Source of the DNA: Prevotella melaninogenica ATCC 25845
Lineage (GTDB): Bacteria > Bacteroidota > Bacteroidia > Bacteroidales > Bacteroidaceae
Length of the DNA: 64,000 nucleotides
Direction of reading: 5' to 3'
Assembly (NCBI RefSeq): GCF_000144405.1
Contig: NC_014371.1
Span: 868,001-932,000 of the forward strand
Shown here in pieces: positions 9,474 to 18,095 of the stretch (position 1 is its first letter; every line of letters starts with the position of its first letter). A program made the translations under genes and the position numbers. A model generated the notes under the pieces. The model ran no database searches, was not told the DNA's origin, and saw only the letters and a program-made list of their open reading frames with translations.

Positions 9474-9504
9474 TTGTTATAAACAATTTATATATGTATA
9501 TTTG
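9474..9504 (+). promoter_or_regulatory. Divergent promoter toward the first cargo island
   Basis: TTG (9474-9476), a 20-base spacer and TATATTTG (9497-9504) fit the Bacteroidota consensus. An imperfect palindrome TATAAA-CAA-TTTATA (9478-9492) lies between the two boxes. A related copy, TATAAACAAT, covers the start codon of the divergent synthase at 9382-9391. Both could bind the TetR protein. Confidence 0.55.
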
Positions 9505-9522
9505 TTGCGAAGTAAAACATTT

Positions 9523-9687
9523 ATGGTTAAATTTGATTTTCATAATAAAGCAAAACGATTTGTCGACCTAAGACAAAAGGTTGGTTGGAAAGAACTATCA
9601 CTAATTCGTATGTTCTCAACTATTTATATTACTTACTGTGGATATTACGAATATTCCGCTGAAAGCCATAGATATGAAACAATGTGA
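9523..9687 (+). CDS. Small ORF of 54 codons, unknown
   Basis: The ORF begins 19 bases past a good promoter. It encodes a basic N-terminal half (VKFDFHNKAKRF) and a tyrosine-rich C-terminal half (YITYCGYYEY). I do not recognise it. It may be a real small protein, a leader ORF or a gene remnant. The 198 bases from here to the next gene show no other coding sign. Confidence 0.3.
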   Translation: MVKFDFHNKAKRFVDLRQKVGWKELSLIRMFSTIYITYCGYYEYSAESHRYETM

Positions 9688-9885
9688 GATATAATCAAAG
9701 TAGCAGAGACGGTATAATAAGCAGTTAAAAGGCTAGTCTACCTAAAATAGTTGTTTATATCGTCTAGTATAATACAAAACAATTTCTTTTGACTTTTACT
9801 TTCAAAGTTTTATTAGATAGCCTATGTACATAATGAGTCTTTCTACCGAGTTTACGTTTACAATATTAATAAAAAAATAATAGTT

Positions 9886-10812
9886 ATGAAAAAATCTAAT
9901 CTTTGCAATTCTTTGCTCCAGCTTAATAGAAAAGGTACTAAGCAATTACCTCTAATTGCATTTCTATTGTTACTTTTTTGTTCTTTAATTATGGCAACTA
10001 TATTCAGCAGTTGTTCTAATGAGGAATATAATCAAGAGGAATCACCAGTATTGTCCCGAACACATTTTGCAAATAATTCCGATTTAGATGCTTTTATTGC
10101 ATCATTTGACAATAACTATTTGATTACAAAAACAACTTTGTATAATGAGAAAACTAGTATTATTGATATATTTAAAGAGAATACAGCTATAGGCTCTATC
10201 CTTAATGAAAATTTGGAATTTGAGGTTGCTGACACTATTTATAAATTTAGTAAGTCTGGCTATACTATTTATGCCATAGAAAAAGCTGCTTATAAAAATA
10301 TCAAGAAATATCTTGCTCAGGAAAAAAGCATTTTGAATGATATAGAGTCATATCCTACGATATCTTTTGGTAAATATCAGCTTGAAAAGGGTATCTTATT
10401 ATACTATACAGGGAATCCTATAATTGAGGTGACTCGAATACCAGTTCCAATTCCAACAAGAGTTGCACAAGATGGAAGAACAAAGGTTCAGGCTTTATTT
10501 TGGAAAAGTCGCACCGTTTTTAAGTCTTCATGTGGAGTTCAAGTGGAGGCGTGGTCTAGAGAAAATGTGAACATGGATTTCACTTCCGCGGATACGGATC
10601 TAGAATTATTCTGGGATATATATTTTAACATTCCTGTAGCTCCACTCCCAAGTCCTTGCCAAGGAAGTAAAGTTGGGCATGGAAACATTATTAGGCAGCA
10701 GCTCTATTGGTGTTCAGGATATTATAACATGAACTTAATGTCTCCAAGCCATATTATAGGCCGTGCTAAATGTTGGGACGGGAGTTGGATTGCTGCAAAT
10801 GTAGATAAGTAA
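9886..10812 (+). CDS. Putative lipoprotein, unknown function
   Basis: The 308-residue protein has an unusually long basic N-terminal stretch (about 20 residues), then a hydrophobic helix. A lipobox-like S-S-C-S follows with the acceptor cysteine at residue 43, so I infer an exported lipoprotein. The middle is rich in beta-prone and charged segments. The last 100 residues contain four cysteines (SSCGVQVEAW, SPCQGSK, YWCSGYY, AKCWDGSW) and could form a disulfide-linked domain. I do not recognise a family. It is the first large gene of the plus-strand cargo island, 131 bases ahead of the 864-residue exported protein, with an inverted repeat in between. AT-rich codon use sets it apart from the tra genes. 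It could be an immunity or secretion partner of the later genes, but nothing in the sequence proves this. Confidence 0.6.
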   Translation: MKKSNLCNSLLQLNRKGTKQLPLIAFLLLLFCSLIMATIFSSCSNEEYNQEESPVLSRTHFANNSDLDAFIASFDNNYLITKTTLYNEKTSIIDIFKENTAIGSILNENLEFEVADTIYKFSKSGYTIYAIEKAAYKNIKKYLAQEKSILNDIESYPTISFGKYQLEKGILLYYTGNPIIEVTRIPVPIPTRVAQDGRTKVQALFWKSRTVFKSSCGVQVEAWSRENVNMDFTSADTDLELFWDIYFNIPVAPLPSPCQGSKVGHGNIIRQQLYWCSGYYNMNLMSPSHIIGRAKCWDGSWIAANVDK

Positions 10813-10827
10813 ACGATTTCTACAAAA

Positions 10828-10910
10828 TATATAAAAGTTCACTTGGTAATAGATTATTGGTAATCTGTCTTGTACGGTATTCCATCCATTTCATGGTGAA
10901 CTTTTATATA
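10828..10910 (+). repeat. 15-bp perfect inverted repeat between cargo genes
   Basis: TATATAAAAGTTCAC (10828-10842) pairs with GTGAACTTTTATATA (10896-10910). The 53-base loop contains a smaller stem, AGATTA-TTGG-TAATCT. It follows the lipoprotein stop by 15 bases and precedes the next start by 33. It may be a terminator, attenuator or processing site. There is no T run, so simple intrinsic termination is uncertain. Confidence 0.5.
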
Positions 10911-10943
10911 GAAATAGTCTTTAATTAAAATCAAAAGAGAATT

Positions 10944-13538
10944 ATGAAAAAACTATTGTTTGTTATATTCATTTTACAATCTATATGCAGTTTTGGACAA
11001 CCTCAAGGTTTTCAAGAGAACAGGAGTGGATTGGGGGTAGCTAACAAAAATATGCTTTCTGATACTGAGGCTTATTTCTTTACTAATGGAAGGACTAGTA
11101 AGAGAACCTCAAGGGCATTTAATGCCGCAAAGAGCATTACAAAAAAAGATAATATTGCTCCTATTCTTGAAAAGTCATTTAATATTGAGGTACCACAAGA
11201 AGGAAATTATTATTTTTTGGCTAATGTCTTATCCACATATTTGTCGGACGGAACTTTTCAGGAAATTTCCGTCTATGTCAATGGTAAGTATCAAGGAAAG
11301 TTAGACTGCAAAAAAGCTTCGTGGGAGATTACTGACATTAAGGGGGTACCTATGGTCTTTTGCGAGAAAGGGAATAATACAATTTGTTTTTCTTCTGCAA
11401 GTCCATTCTATCCAGAAATAGACGTAGTTCAGCTCGCAAAGGATTCTTGTCAATTAAAAAAAACTATAGAGCCTTCTTTTACTACATTGCAAAATAAACA
11501 AATACGACGTTTAGAGCAAATTTCCACCCAGGCAGATAAAAGCAAAAGTGCGTGGGAGGTCACCCCTGAAAATATAGAAATAAAAGACAATAACAAGGTA
11601 ACTGCTTGGAAAAATGTCCCTGTTACATATACATATCACCGAAAGATATCAGTTCAAACTACAGAAAGAATAATACTTCACACTACACCTGTAGAAGGAG
11701 AAGATTATAATGACGTAGATACTTATATGTACTTTTATAATATAGATAATCCCAATAAGTATTCGTGGAGTAATGACAATTACGATGGTCTACAATCAAG
11801 ACTGGACGTAACTGTGCCTGCAGGAGATTACTATCTTGTTATTTGTTCTAAATATAATTCATATGCCAGTATGGAAATTCCTAGAGCTGGGTTAGTTAAT
11901 GTTTATTACAATGGAACTATATTAAATGAAAAAGTTTCAGTGGCAGGTTTTATGATAGATGCACCTGTGAATTTTTCAGAGACATTAAACTATTTTACAT
12001 CAAAAACAAATGCTAGCGTCCGCTTATTTTTACTAGATGGAAACAAAATGCTCTTTAATTCTGAACCATATACCTATTATTCGCCTGCAGACTATCAATG
12101 GTTAGAAGGCGCAAGAAAAAAAATACAGCATAGAAGGACTAATTCAAATTGGAAAGTATTGGTTTCGTCTACAAGTGCATGGTGGATTACATGGGGGCAT
12201 TGCGATGTCTATTGCGGATTTAAGGATGCACCATCTAAATATCTATCAAAATTTCCTAACTTAAAATCTGGAGATGCTGTTTTAATGGCAGAGGATAATG
12301 TCAAATATAATTCCGCAGCTTGGGCTGGAGGTATAACAGATCGAAATATATGGATTGGGAACTCTGCTTATGGTTCTCCATCTGTTTGGAAAACATGGGA
12401 TGATTATTTTGCTAATAAACCCTATAGATACAATAATGCTGAAACATATAAGAGGGATGTGGTAGGTCCGATGGTTGTTATGGTATACTCCAAAGACAGT
12501 ACAATGACTGGCATAAGTCATTTCGCAGTGACTAACTACGCTAATCAACTTTTACATGGATATGCCTTTGAAAGTAAAATTGGGACGTGGGGAAGAATAA
12601 CTCATGAGCGCAATTCTTTGAATGGGAATGAATTTGGTAAGCCGTTTATATATTATTATAAAGAAATACCACTACCTTATCGATATATGGCTAATACTGC
12701 ACAAGGAACTTTATTACAAAGTATCCAAAGCAGATATACCCTAAAAGAGTCTATAAAAGACGGATTAACTAGAGAACTTCAGGTAACTCTTGACGACAAC
12801 CAGAAAGCTTTAATTAGAAAACGGCTTTCGCAAGATAGCAAGGGTTATCAAACTTTTGATAGGCTATTTGAAGAATGGTCTAATTATGTGAATGAGTACG
12901 ATAGTAACCAAGATGCTGTTTCCGTAGAGAAAATCCTAGACAATCCTGCAGGCGAAGAACTTGTTAGATATAGTAAAAAACATCTACAAGAAAGCATTTG
13001 CTATTTAGCCAATTTATTATTTTCGCAATTAGACAATAATGAACTCGTTCATGATAAAGAACTTCTTTCTTTTCTGTTTTGCAGAATAGCTGCTGAGAAA
13101 TATGGTAGCATAATTGAAAAAATAAAAGTGGAATGGGCTAACTCCTCTTATACAAGTGATGGTGCATATATATATCCATCTTGTGAGTATTTTACAAAAA
13201 AATATATCAAAGAGATTTTAGAACAGAATCATAAAAATATAAGTGAGGATGACTTGTCGTCAGATTTGGAAGACAACAATAATTTATTTACTCTTACCCA
13301 GGCTATAGTAAACGAAGAAGGTACTGATATTATTTTGCAGGTTCCAACAGGAAAAACCTTTTCTTTGAGCGTAGCTGGAGTAAATATGAACTGGCAAACT
13401 ACAATCGTTAAAAGTAAACTTGCCGATGCACAAAAATTCACATATCATATTGATGCAAATCGTCTTCCAAAGGGTATGAGCGTATGTATTCTAGAAATAG
13501 ATGGTAAGATTTATAGCAGAAAAATAGTAAAAAAATAA
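10944..13538 (+). CDS. Large exported protein with type IX secretion-like C-terminal tail
   Basis: The 864-residue protein has a clear signal peptide (MKKLLFVIFILQSICSFGQ). It continues with beta-rich domains at about 30-330, among them an N-terminal segment that reads like an ornament or carbohydrate-binding fold. Around residues 410-560 is a tryptophan-rich module (GHCDVYCGF, YNSAAWAGGITDRNIWIG). This resembles small bacterial modules with an N-C-x-A-W-A-x-G core, but has serine where the cysteine is expected. A helical region follows. The last 75 residues, ending LPKGMSVCILEIDGKIYSRKIVKK in layout, look like a type A sorting domain of the type IX secretion system, in which a hydrophobic ILEI strand precedes a basic tail. 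The C10 protease gene starts four bases after the stop. Function is unknown; surface exposure is inferred. Confidence 0.6.
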   Translation: MKKLLFVIFILQSICSFGQPQGFQENRSGLGVANKNMLSDTEAYFFTNGRTSKRTSRAFNAAKSITKKDNIAPILEKSFNIEVPQEGNYYFLANVLSTYLSDGTFQEISVYVNGKYQGKLDCKKASWEITDIKGVPMVFCEKGNNTICFSSASPFYPEIDVVQLAKDSCQLKKTIEPSFTTLQNKQIRRLEQISTQADKSKSAWEVTPENIEIKDNNKVTAWKNVPVTYTYHRKISVQTTERIILHTTPVEGEDYNDVDTYMYFYNIDNPNKYSWSNDNYDGLQSRLDVTVPAGDYYLVICSKYNSYASMEIPRAGLVNVYYNGTILNEKVSVAGFMIDAPVNFSETLNYFTSKTNASVRLFLLDGNKMLFNSEPYTYYSPADYQWLEGARKKIQHRRTNSNWKVLVSSTSAWWITWGHCDVYCGFKDAPSKYLSKFPNLKSGDAVLMAEDNVKYNSAAWAGGITDRNIWIGNSAYGSPSVWKTWDDYFANKPYRYNNAETYKRDVVGPMVVMVYSKDSTMTGISHFAVTNYANQLLHGYAFESKIGTWGRITHERNSLNGNEFGKPFIYYYKEIPLPYRYMANTAQGTLLQSIQSRYTLKESIKDGLTRELQVTLDDNQKALIRKRLSQDSKGYQTFDRLFEEWSNYVNEYDSNQDAVSVEKILDNPAGEELVRYSKKHLQESICYLANLLFSQLDNNELVHDKELLSFLFCRIAAEKYGSIIEKIKVEWANSSYTSDGAYIYPSCEYFTKKYIKEILEQNHKNISEDDLSSDLEDNNNLFTLTQAIVNEEGTDIILQVPTGKTFSLSVAGVNMNWQTTIVKSKLADAQKFTYHIDANRLPKGMSVCILEIDGKIYSRKIVKK

Positions 13539-13541
13539 ATT

Positions 13542-14849
13542 ATGAGACAATTCAGATATTATTTTGGGGCCATCTTTGCTGTGATAATATTGCAGGGATG
13601 CACAAAAAACGATTTAGTAATAAACAATAAGGAGAACGGAACCTTAGTTAACAAGGAGCTGTCTTATTATGAAAGAGTAAGTTTGCAGGATGATTACATT
13701 ATTCCAGAAAGCGAGGTGTTGAATATTTTAAAAAACTTTCAAAATTCAATATCAACAGATTTGAATTCGAGGAGTAGTCCAAATAATTCGGTATTTAGCG
13801 TTATAGAGAGGCATAATATTCCGTTATATTCGCAATCACAAACAAGAAGTGGAGTGCGCGAAAGTCAGACAGGATGTACTCTTATTTATAAAATTCAAAT
13901 ACAACATGACCATAGTTGCGGATACGCTTTAGTAGCGGGTGATCTAAGGGCTCCCAATATTATTGCCTATATACCAGACACGACAGAAGTCTTTACAGAT
14001 GAAAGAAGAGAATTCAAGCATGAACTTCTGAAGATAAGTATTAATGCAAATCTTAACAGAATAAAAAAATTTGAGAGCATCAAAGACTCTTTGAAGAACT
14101 CTGCTATAAATAAGAAAGATAAGATAGCGACTAGGAGTACAGAAACTAGTGATTTAAATGATTTTTACAAAAGTGCTATTTCCTATGAAAAGTCTACCGA
14201 TTATCTTCCTCTTTCTACTACAGCTTGGGATCAAGACGCTCCGTACAATTGTAAACTTGCCCAAAATTGTCCTCTAAAGTCAGACGGTAGATATGATACA
14301 GGCTGTGGGGTGGTGGCTATTGCTCAGGCAATAGCATACTATGAGCCTTCATTGACTATCAATGGAACATCTGTTAATTGGAAAGAATTAAAGCGCACTA
14401 ATACAATTTCCAACAGTTCTCCCAAGGCAGTTAAGAATCAAGTTGGTTATCTCATGAAATGGATTGGAGAAAAGGTGGGTGCTACTTATACTTGTAGCGG
14501 GACTACTACAAAGCGTAATTCAATTGTCACTGCATTGAATTTAGTAGGAATGAAATGTGACAATAGAATAGATTGGAACTGGAATACAATTTATCAATCT
14601 CTTAAGCAAGGGAAGCTAGTTCATGCAGATGCTATAACAGAAAAAAATAAGGGGCACGCTTGGATTATTGACGGTTTCTTGATTGGAAATATGCCAGATT
14701 CGACAGATCTCGTATATGTACATAATAATATGGGCTGGGGTGGCTCTGATAATGGATACTATGAGATAGAACCAGAGATGTCATTTGAGGGGGGAGGACA
14801 TACTCTAAAGTATAAATTTGGGATAAATCCACATATAGCAAAGAAATAG
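13542..14849 (+). CDS. C10 family cysteine protease, lipoprotein (streptopain/interpain-like)
   Basis: The 435-residue protein has a lipoprotein signal (VIILQGC, cysteine 20), a propeptide and a papain-like C10 domain. Catalytic Cys255 lies in DTGCGVVAIAQAIAYY, which aligns with the TGC-x-A-T-A-x-A-Q motif of streptopain. The catalytic histidine is His372 in GHAWIIDGF, and HNNMGWGGSDNGYY at 395-408 supplies the Asn/Trp loop. TTAWDQDAPYN at 226 is the usual entry to the mature enzyme. The propeptide contains the C10-type strand GYALVAGDLRAPNIIAYI. Family members include Bacteroides fragilis Bfp proteases and Prevotella intermedia interpain. It is tightly linked to the 864-residue gene. It may act on host proteins, on the large neighbour, or on an exported peptide from the downstream RiPP-like locus; the last is speculation. 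Confidence 0.88.
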   Translation: MRQFRYYFGAIFAVIILQGCTKNDLVINNKENGTLVNKELSYYERVSLQDDYIIPESEVLNILKNFQNSISTDLNSRSSPNNSVFSVIERHNIPLYSQSQTRSGVRESQTGCTLIYKIQIQHDHSCGYALVAGDLRAPNIIAYIPDTTEVFTDERREFKHELLKISINANLNRIKKFESIKDSLKNSAINKKDKIATRSTETSDLNDFYKSAISYEKSTDYLPLSTTAWDQDAPYNCKLAQNCPLKSDGRYDTGCGVVAIAQAIAYYEPSLTINGTSVNWKELKRTNTISNSSPKAVKNQVGYLMKWIGEKVGATYTCSGTTTKRNSIVTALNLVGMKCDNRIDWNWNTIYQSLKQGKLVHADAITEKNKGHAWIIDGFLIGNMPDSTDLVYVHNNMGWGGSDNGYYEIEPEMSFEGGGHTLKYKFGINPHIAKK

Positions 14850-15032
14850 TTATTTAGAGGAGACATGAGAGACTGGAACCTGTTTCTTATGTTAATTATG
14901 ATGTAGGTGCTATTTTCTGAATGGTTCAACAATAATTCCTAACTATTTTTTCTCAAAAAGATTGCGCATAACTTATTTTCCCCTATCTTTATGCAGCCTC
15001 TATGTAGCAAATAATAAACTAAATAAAAAACA

Positions 15033-15866
15033 ATGCGAATGAATAAAATATTAATCATTAGGAACCTTTGCTCAATATTAAGAGCAAACCTTCCGTTGAC
15101 AAGTATATTAATTACAGGGTTCTTGGCTATATTATCGTTAATTTCATGCAGCGAAGATAGTGAACCCGAGAGTAATATTTTTAATGTCCAATATTCTGTT
15201 GATTCGATAGGACAGGTAACAACTATTGAGCACATTATTGGTAAATCAAAGTTGGATGAATCACAAATACAAGTGAAAGATAATAGTGTTTTAACCATTG
15301 AAAGAAAAGGCGATGGATTTCACTACATTATCCCTCAACATGTGGGTTATACTCAAATTTTAGTGAATGCTAACGATAAAAGCTATAAAATTATAATCAG
15401 AGTCCTGAGCGAAGGATGTGAGAGTTGGGAAATAAGAAATGTTGTTTCTCAAATCATTTGCTCTTATGATGTGAAGGATAGTATCTTAAATGATCTTAAC
15501 AAAAGAAACATATTTTCTGAGATGCAAAAGGGAGACAAAATGCATTTTGGTACAGATCCTCGTCATGTTGAAATTTGGCATGATAAATATTTTGGAAAAA
15601 CTAATGAGAATAACCCTAAGTATTTGATGTTTTCCTATGAGCAAACCCCTCCCAATTATTTCTTCAAAGAAAGAAATAATGCAGGAAGAGAACAAAGAAT
15701 ATCTTTTATTCTGACAAGAAAGGAGTTTTATCATGATGATTTTTACAATAAAGAAGGTATTTTCAGATATGCCCCAACCCTCATTTATCAAGAGCTATAT
15801 GGGAAGGATAAAGTTAAGCAAGTAGTTATTGATTACGAGGTTAAAAACATATATTACCCTATATAA
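15033..15866 (+). CDS. Putative lipoprotein, unknown function
   Basis: The 277-residue protein starts with a basic N-region and a hydrophobic helix ending in a lipobox (LSLISC, cysteine 39), followed by an acidic stretch typical of exported Bacteroidota lipoproteins. Residues 50-130 look like a beta-sandwich repeat of the Ig or pilin-like type (QVTTIEHIIGKSKLDESQ, YTQILVNANDKSYKIII). The C-terminal half is more polar and unrecognised. The second in-frame ATG at 15039 would also serve as start. A 183-base spacer separates it from the protease gene and 142 bases from the radical SAM gene, all on the plus strand. Its role in the island is unknown. Confidence 0.6.
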   Translation: MRMNKILIIRNLCSILRANLPLTSILITGFLAILSLISCSEDSEPESNIFNVQYSVDSIGQVTTIEHIIGKSKLDESQIQVKDNSVLTIERKGDGFHYIIPQHVGYTQILVNANDKSYKIIIRVLSEGCESWEIRNVVSQIICSYDVKDSILNDLNKRNIFSEMQKGDKMHFGTDPRHVEIWHDKYFGKTNENNPKYLMFSYEQTPPNYFFKERNNAGREQRISFILTRKEFYHDDFYNKEGIFRYAPTLIYQELYGKDKVKQVVIDYEVKNIYYPI

Positions 15867-16008
15867 TCCATGATATCAGAATACTGGGAGTATTCGATAA
15901 ATGAAGATTAGAAAGTGTATAATAGAACTCGTAAATAAACATTCATCGCATAAAACTACGAAACAGGTCTGTATTTTTAATTTAAAAGACAAATTTTAAT
16001 TGATATTG

Positions 16009-17850
16009 ATGAAAAAAGCAAGAATAACATTATGTTGGCTGCCACCAGCTAAACCATATTTACCATCTCCTTCTATGACCGTATTAAAGCAAACTTTATT
16101 AGATTCAGGCTTTGATGCACAGATCATATATTGGAATATATTATTAGAAAAAATATTATTAAAGTATTTTTTTAACGAAAAAAAGGTATTAAATGATGAA
16201 ATTGCAATATTAGGTCCATTTTATGCCTATATTGCAATTGAATGCAATGATAAAAATACGTTAATTAAGCAAGAACTATATTTAAGAGCTTTAAAACCCC
16301 AATATACAAACAATAACTTTAATTTTCAAAAACATATTCGCGAATGCGTATCCGAATTAGAAACTACCATAATTAATATATGCAATGAACATAATGTGAA
16401 GGAAAGCTTGTTTGTTGGCATGCATATGAGCCTGTTTCAATGGGTTCCAGCATATGTCTTGGGGATAATTATAAAAAGGTTGAACCCTGATACATTTATT
16501 GCAGCTGGTGGCATAGGTAATCCAAAGCAAGCAAAAGCATATATCAAAAATTTCAAATATATAGACCTCTCTTCTTGGGGAGAGGGTGAAAGCATCATTT
16601 CTGATTTAGCAAACAAAAAATTAAAAGGAGAAGATTTAAGTACTTTATCTCAGTGTTATATTCGCAAAGATGATAGTATTGTTCGAAGCACTGTCATAAA
16701 GAAAGAATATGCAGATTTAGACAAATTACAATATTCTGACTTTTATGATTTTTTTAAAAGCTATAAGGGAAGATTAAAAGATGTAATGATACCAATAGAG
16801 GGCGCAAGAGGTTGTCATTGGAATCGGTGTCATTTTTGTTTTTTGAATCAAGGATATAAGTATCGTCGAAAGAGTGCTGAGGTTATAAAAGAAGAAATCT
16901 TGTATAACATAAAAAAATATTCTGTTTACGATTTTACTTTTCTGGATAATGATGTTATTGGTAAGGATAGAGAAAAGTTCAAAAACCTCTTAGACAAACT
17001 TATAGAAATAAAGAACAATCACCCTAAATTTCGAGTTATGCTTGCAGAGATAATTACTCGTGGGATTGATTTTGAGACAATAAAGAAAATGCACATAGCA
17101 GGATTTTTTCATGTTCAAATTGGATATGAATCACCTAGTGATACTCTTCTATACAAAATAGATAAGAAAAACTCATTTGCAAGCAACTTGTTTTTCATAA
17201 AATGGGCACATGAATTAAACATAAATGTTGGCGGAATGAATGTGTTACGAGGTCTTTTAGAAGAGAATTTAGAAGATATTAAAGAAAGTGTACAAAACCT
17301 TCATTTTATGCGATTCTACCAATTAGGAAATAAATATAAACATGAGATATCATCGCTAGCAATCAACGATGCCTCTAGATATTTTAATCGTGTAAGTAAA
17401 TCAGAAATTCAAATATCATATTCAGATGCTGTAAAGGAAATGCTGCCAGATGACTTTTTGCCATTTGAAGAAAGTTTAAGTATTTATCAATATGTGAGAA
17501 AATTTCAGGCTATAGCATGGGATTATTTTGTTAGTATAGAAAGCCACTATGCCCAAAACAAATATTCATACGAGCTCACAAAAGTATCTAACGAGATTAT
17601 CAGATATACAGAATATTATAATTCGAATTCAATTAGAATTATAGATTTTAATCGTTCAGATTTGGCTTGGAAAGTCCTCGAATTATCAAACAAAAGTATT
17701 ATAACGATTGAGCAATTAGGTAAGATTTTAGGCGTTGATATTGATATGATTAAAAAACAAATTAACGAATTAAGAGATGTAGGGCTTTTATATGTCGGAA
17801 AACAATCCAAAGAATGCATCTCAATTATTAACACTTTAAATATTTTATAA
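16009..17850 (+). CDS. B12-binding-type radical SAM enzyme, likely RiPP maturase
   Basis: The 613-residue protein (from ATG 16009; the open frame begins nine bases earlier at TTG) has three parts. The N-terminal 200 residues look like the cobalamin-binding fold of radical SAM methyltransferases (LPSPSMTVLKQTLLDSGFD, later FIAAGGIG and GEGESIISDL). The radical SAM core begins at GARGCHWNRCHFC, with cysteines 269, 274 and 277, a CX4CX2C spacing instead of the canonical CX3CX2C. The following FLNQGYKYRRKS recalls the FCGLN...FRxKS region of RiPP maturation radical SAM proteins. The C-terminal part near 560-605 (TIEQLGKILGVDIDMIKKQI) looks like a winged helix that could bind a leader peptide. A 49-codon ORF starts two bases after its stop. 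I infer peptide modification, possibly C-methylation; a metabolic role cannot be excluded. Confidence 0.75.
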   Translation: MKKARITLCWLPPAKPYLPSPSMTVLKQTLLDSGFDAQIIYWNILLEKILLKYFFNEKKVLNDEIAILGPFYAYIAIECNDKNTLIKQELYLRALKPQYTNNNFNFQKHIRECVSELETTIINICNEHNVKESLFVGMHMSLFQWVPAYVLGIIIKRLNPDTFIAAGGIGNPKQAKAYIKNFKYIDLSSWGEGESIISDLANKKLKGEDLSTLSQCYIRKDDSIVRSTVIKKEYADLDKLQYSDFYDFFKSYKGRLKDVMIPIEGARGCHWNRCHFCFLNQGYKYRRKSAEVIKEEILYNIKKYSVYDFTFLDNDVIGKDREKFKNLLDKLIEIKNNHPKFRVMLAEIITRGIDFETIKKMHIAGFFHVQIGYESPSDTLLYKIDKKNSFASNLFFIKWAHELNINVGGMNVLRGLLEENLEDIKESVQNLHFMRFYQLGNKYKHEISSLAINDASRYFNRVSKSEIQISYSDAVKEMLPDDFLPFEESLSIYQYVRKFQAIAWDYFVSIESHYAQNKYSYELTKVSNEIIRYTEYYNSNSIRIIDFNRSDLAWKVLELSNKSIITIEQLGKILGVDIDMIKKQINELRDVGLLYVGKQSKECISIINTLNIL

Positions 17851-17851
17851 A

Positions 17852-18001
17852 ATGAACATTATTAGTGATTCTTCGTTGGATTATCTTGATGAGATGACTA
17901 ACGGTGGACTTAATGAGTCCGAAAGTGATGCTGTTCTTTATGTCCAACCTACTATCAGAGATGTTGGTGATATTGGAGTAACAAATGGTGTAAGATTTTA
18001 G
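17852..18001 (+). CDS. Candidate RiPP precursor peptide, 49 residues
   Basis: A short ORF begins ATGAACATTATTAGTGATTC one base past the radical SAM stop codon and ends in TAG followed at once by TAATAA. The N-terminal part is acidic and helical (MNIISDSSLDYLDEM). A Gly-Gly pair at residues 18-19 (TNGG) could be a leader cleavage site. The remaining 30 residues, rich in Asp, Val, Ile and Thr and without cysteine, would be the core (ending GVTNGVRF). The leader differs by one residue from the usual L...L...GG spacing. Size, position and leader-like composition support a precursor. A strong hairpin 21 bases downstream could raise its transcript level. There is no C39 transporter in the window, so export would need host genes. 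Confidence 0.6.
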   Translation: MNIISDSSLDYLDEMTNGGLNESESDAVLYVQPTIRDVGDIGVTNGVRF

Positions 18002-18022
18002 TAATAACAATTTGTTAAATAG

Positions 18023-18059
18023 TATAAGATGGTGTACCTTTTCGATACACCATCTTATA
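18023..18059 (+). terminator. 14-bp perfect hairpin behind the precursor gene
   Basis: TATAAGATGGTGTA (18023-18036) pairs with TACACCATCTTATA (18046-18059) around a nine-base loop. Only a weak T tract follows. It is likely a partial terminator or RNA-stabilising end that favours precursor mRNA over the downstream barrel gene. Confidence 0.6.
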
Positions 18060-18095
18060 GAGATTTTAGTAAAGTAAGTAAATGGGAAAGTGAAG

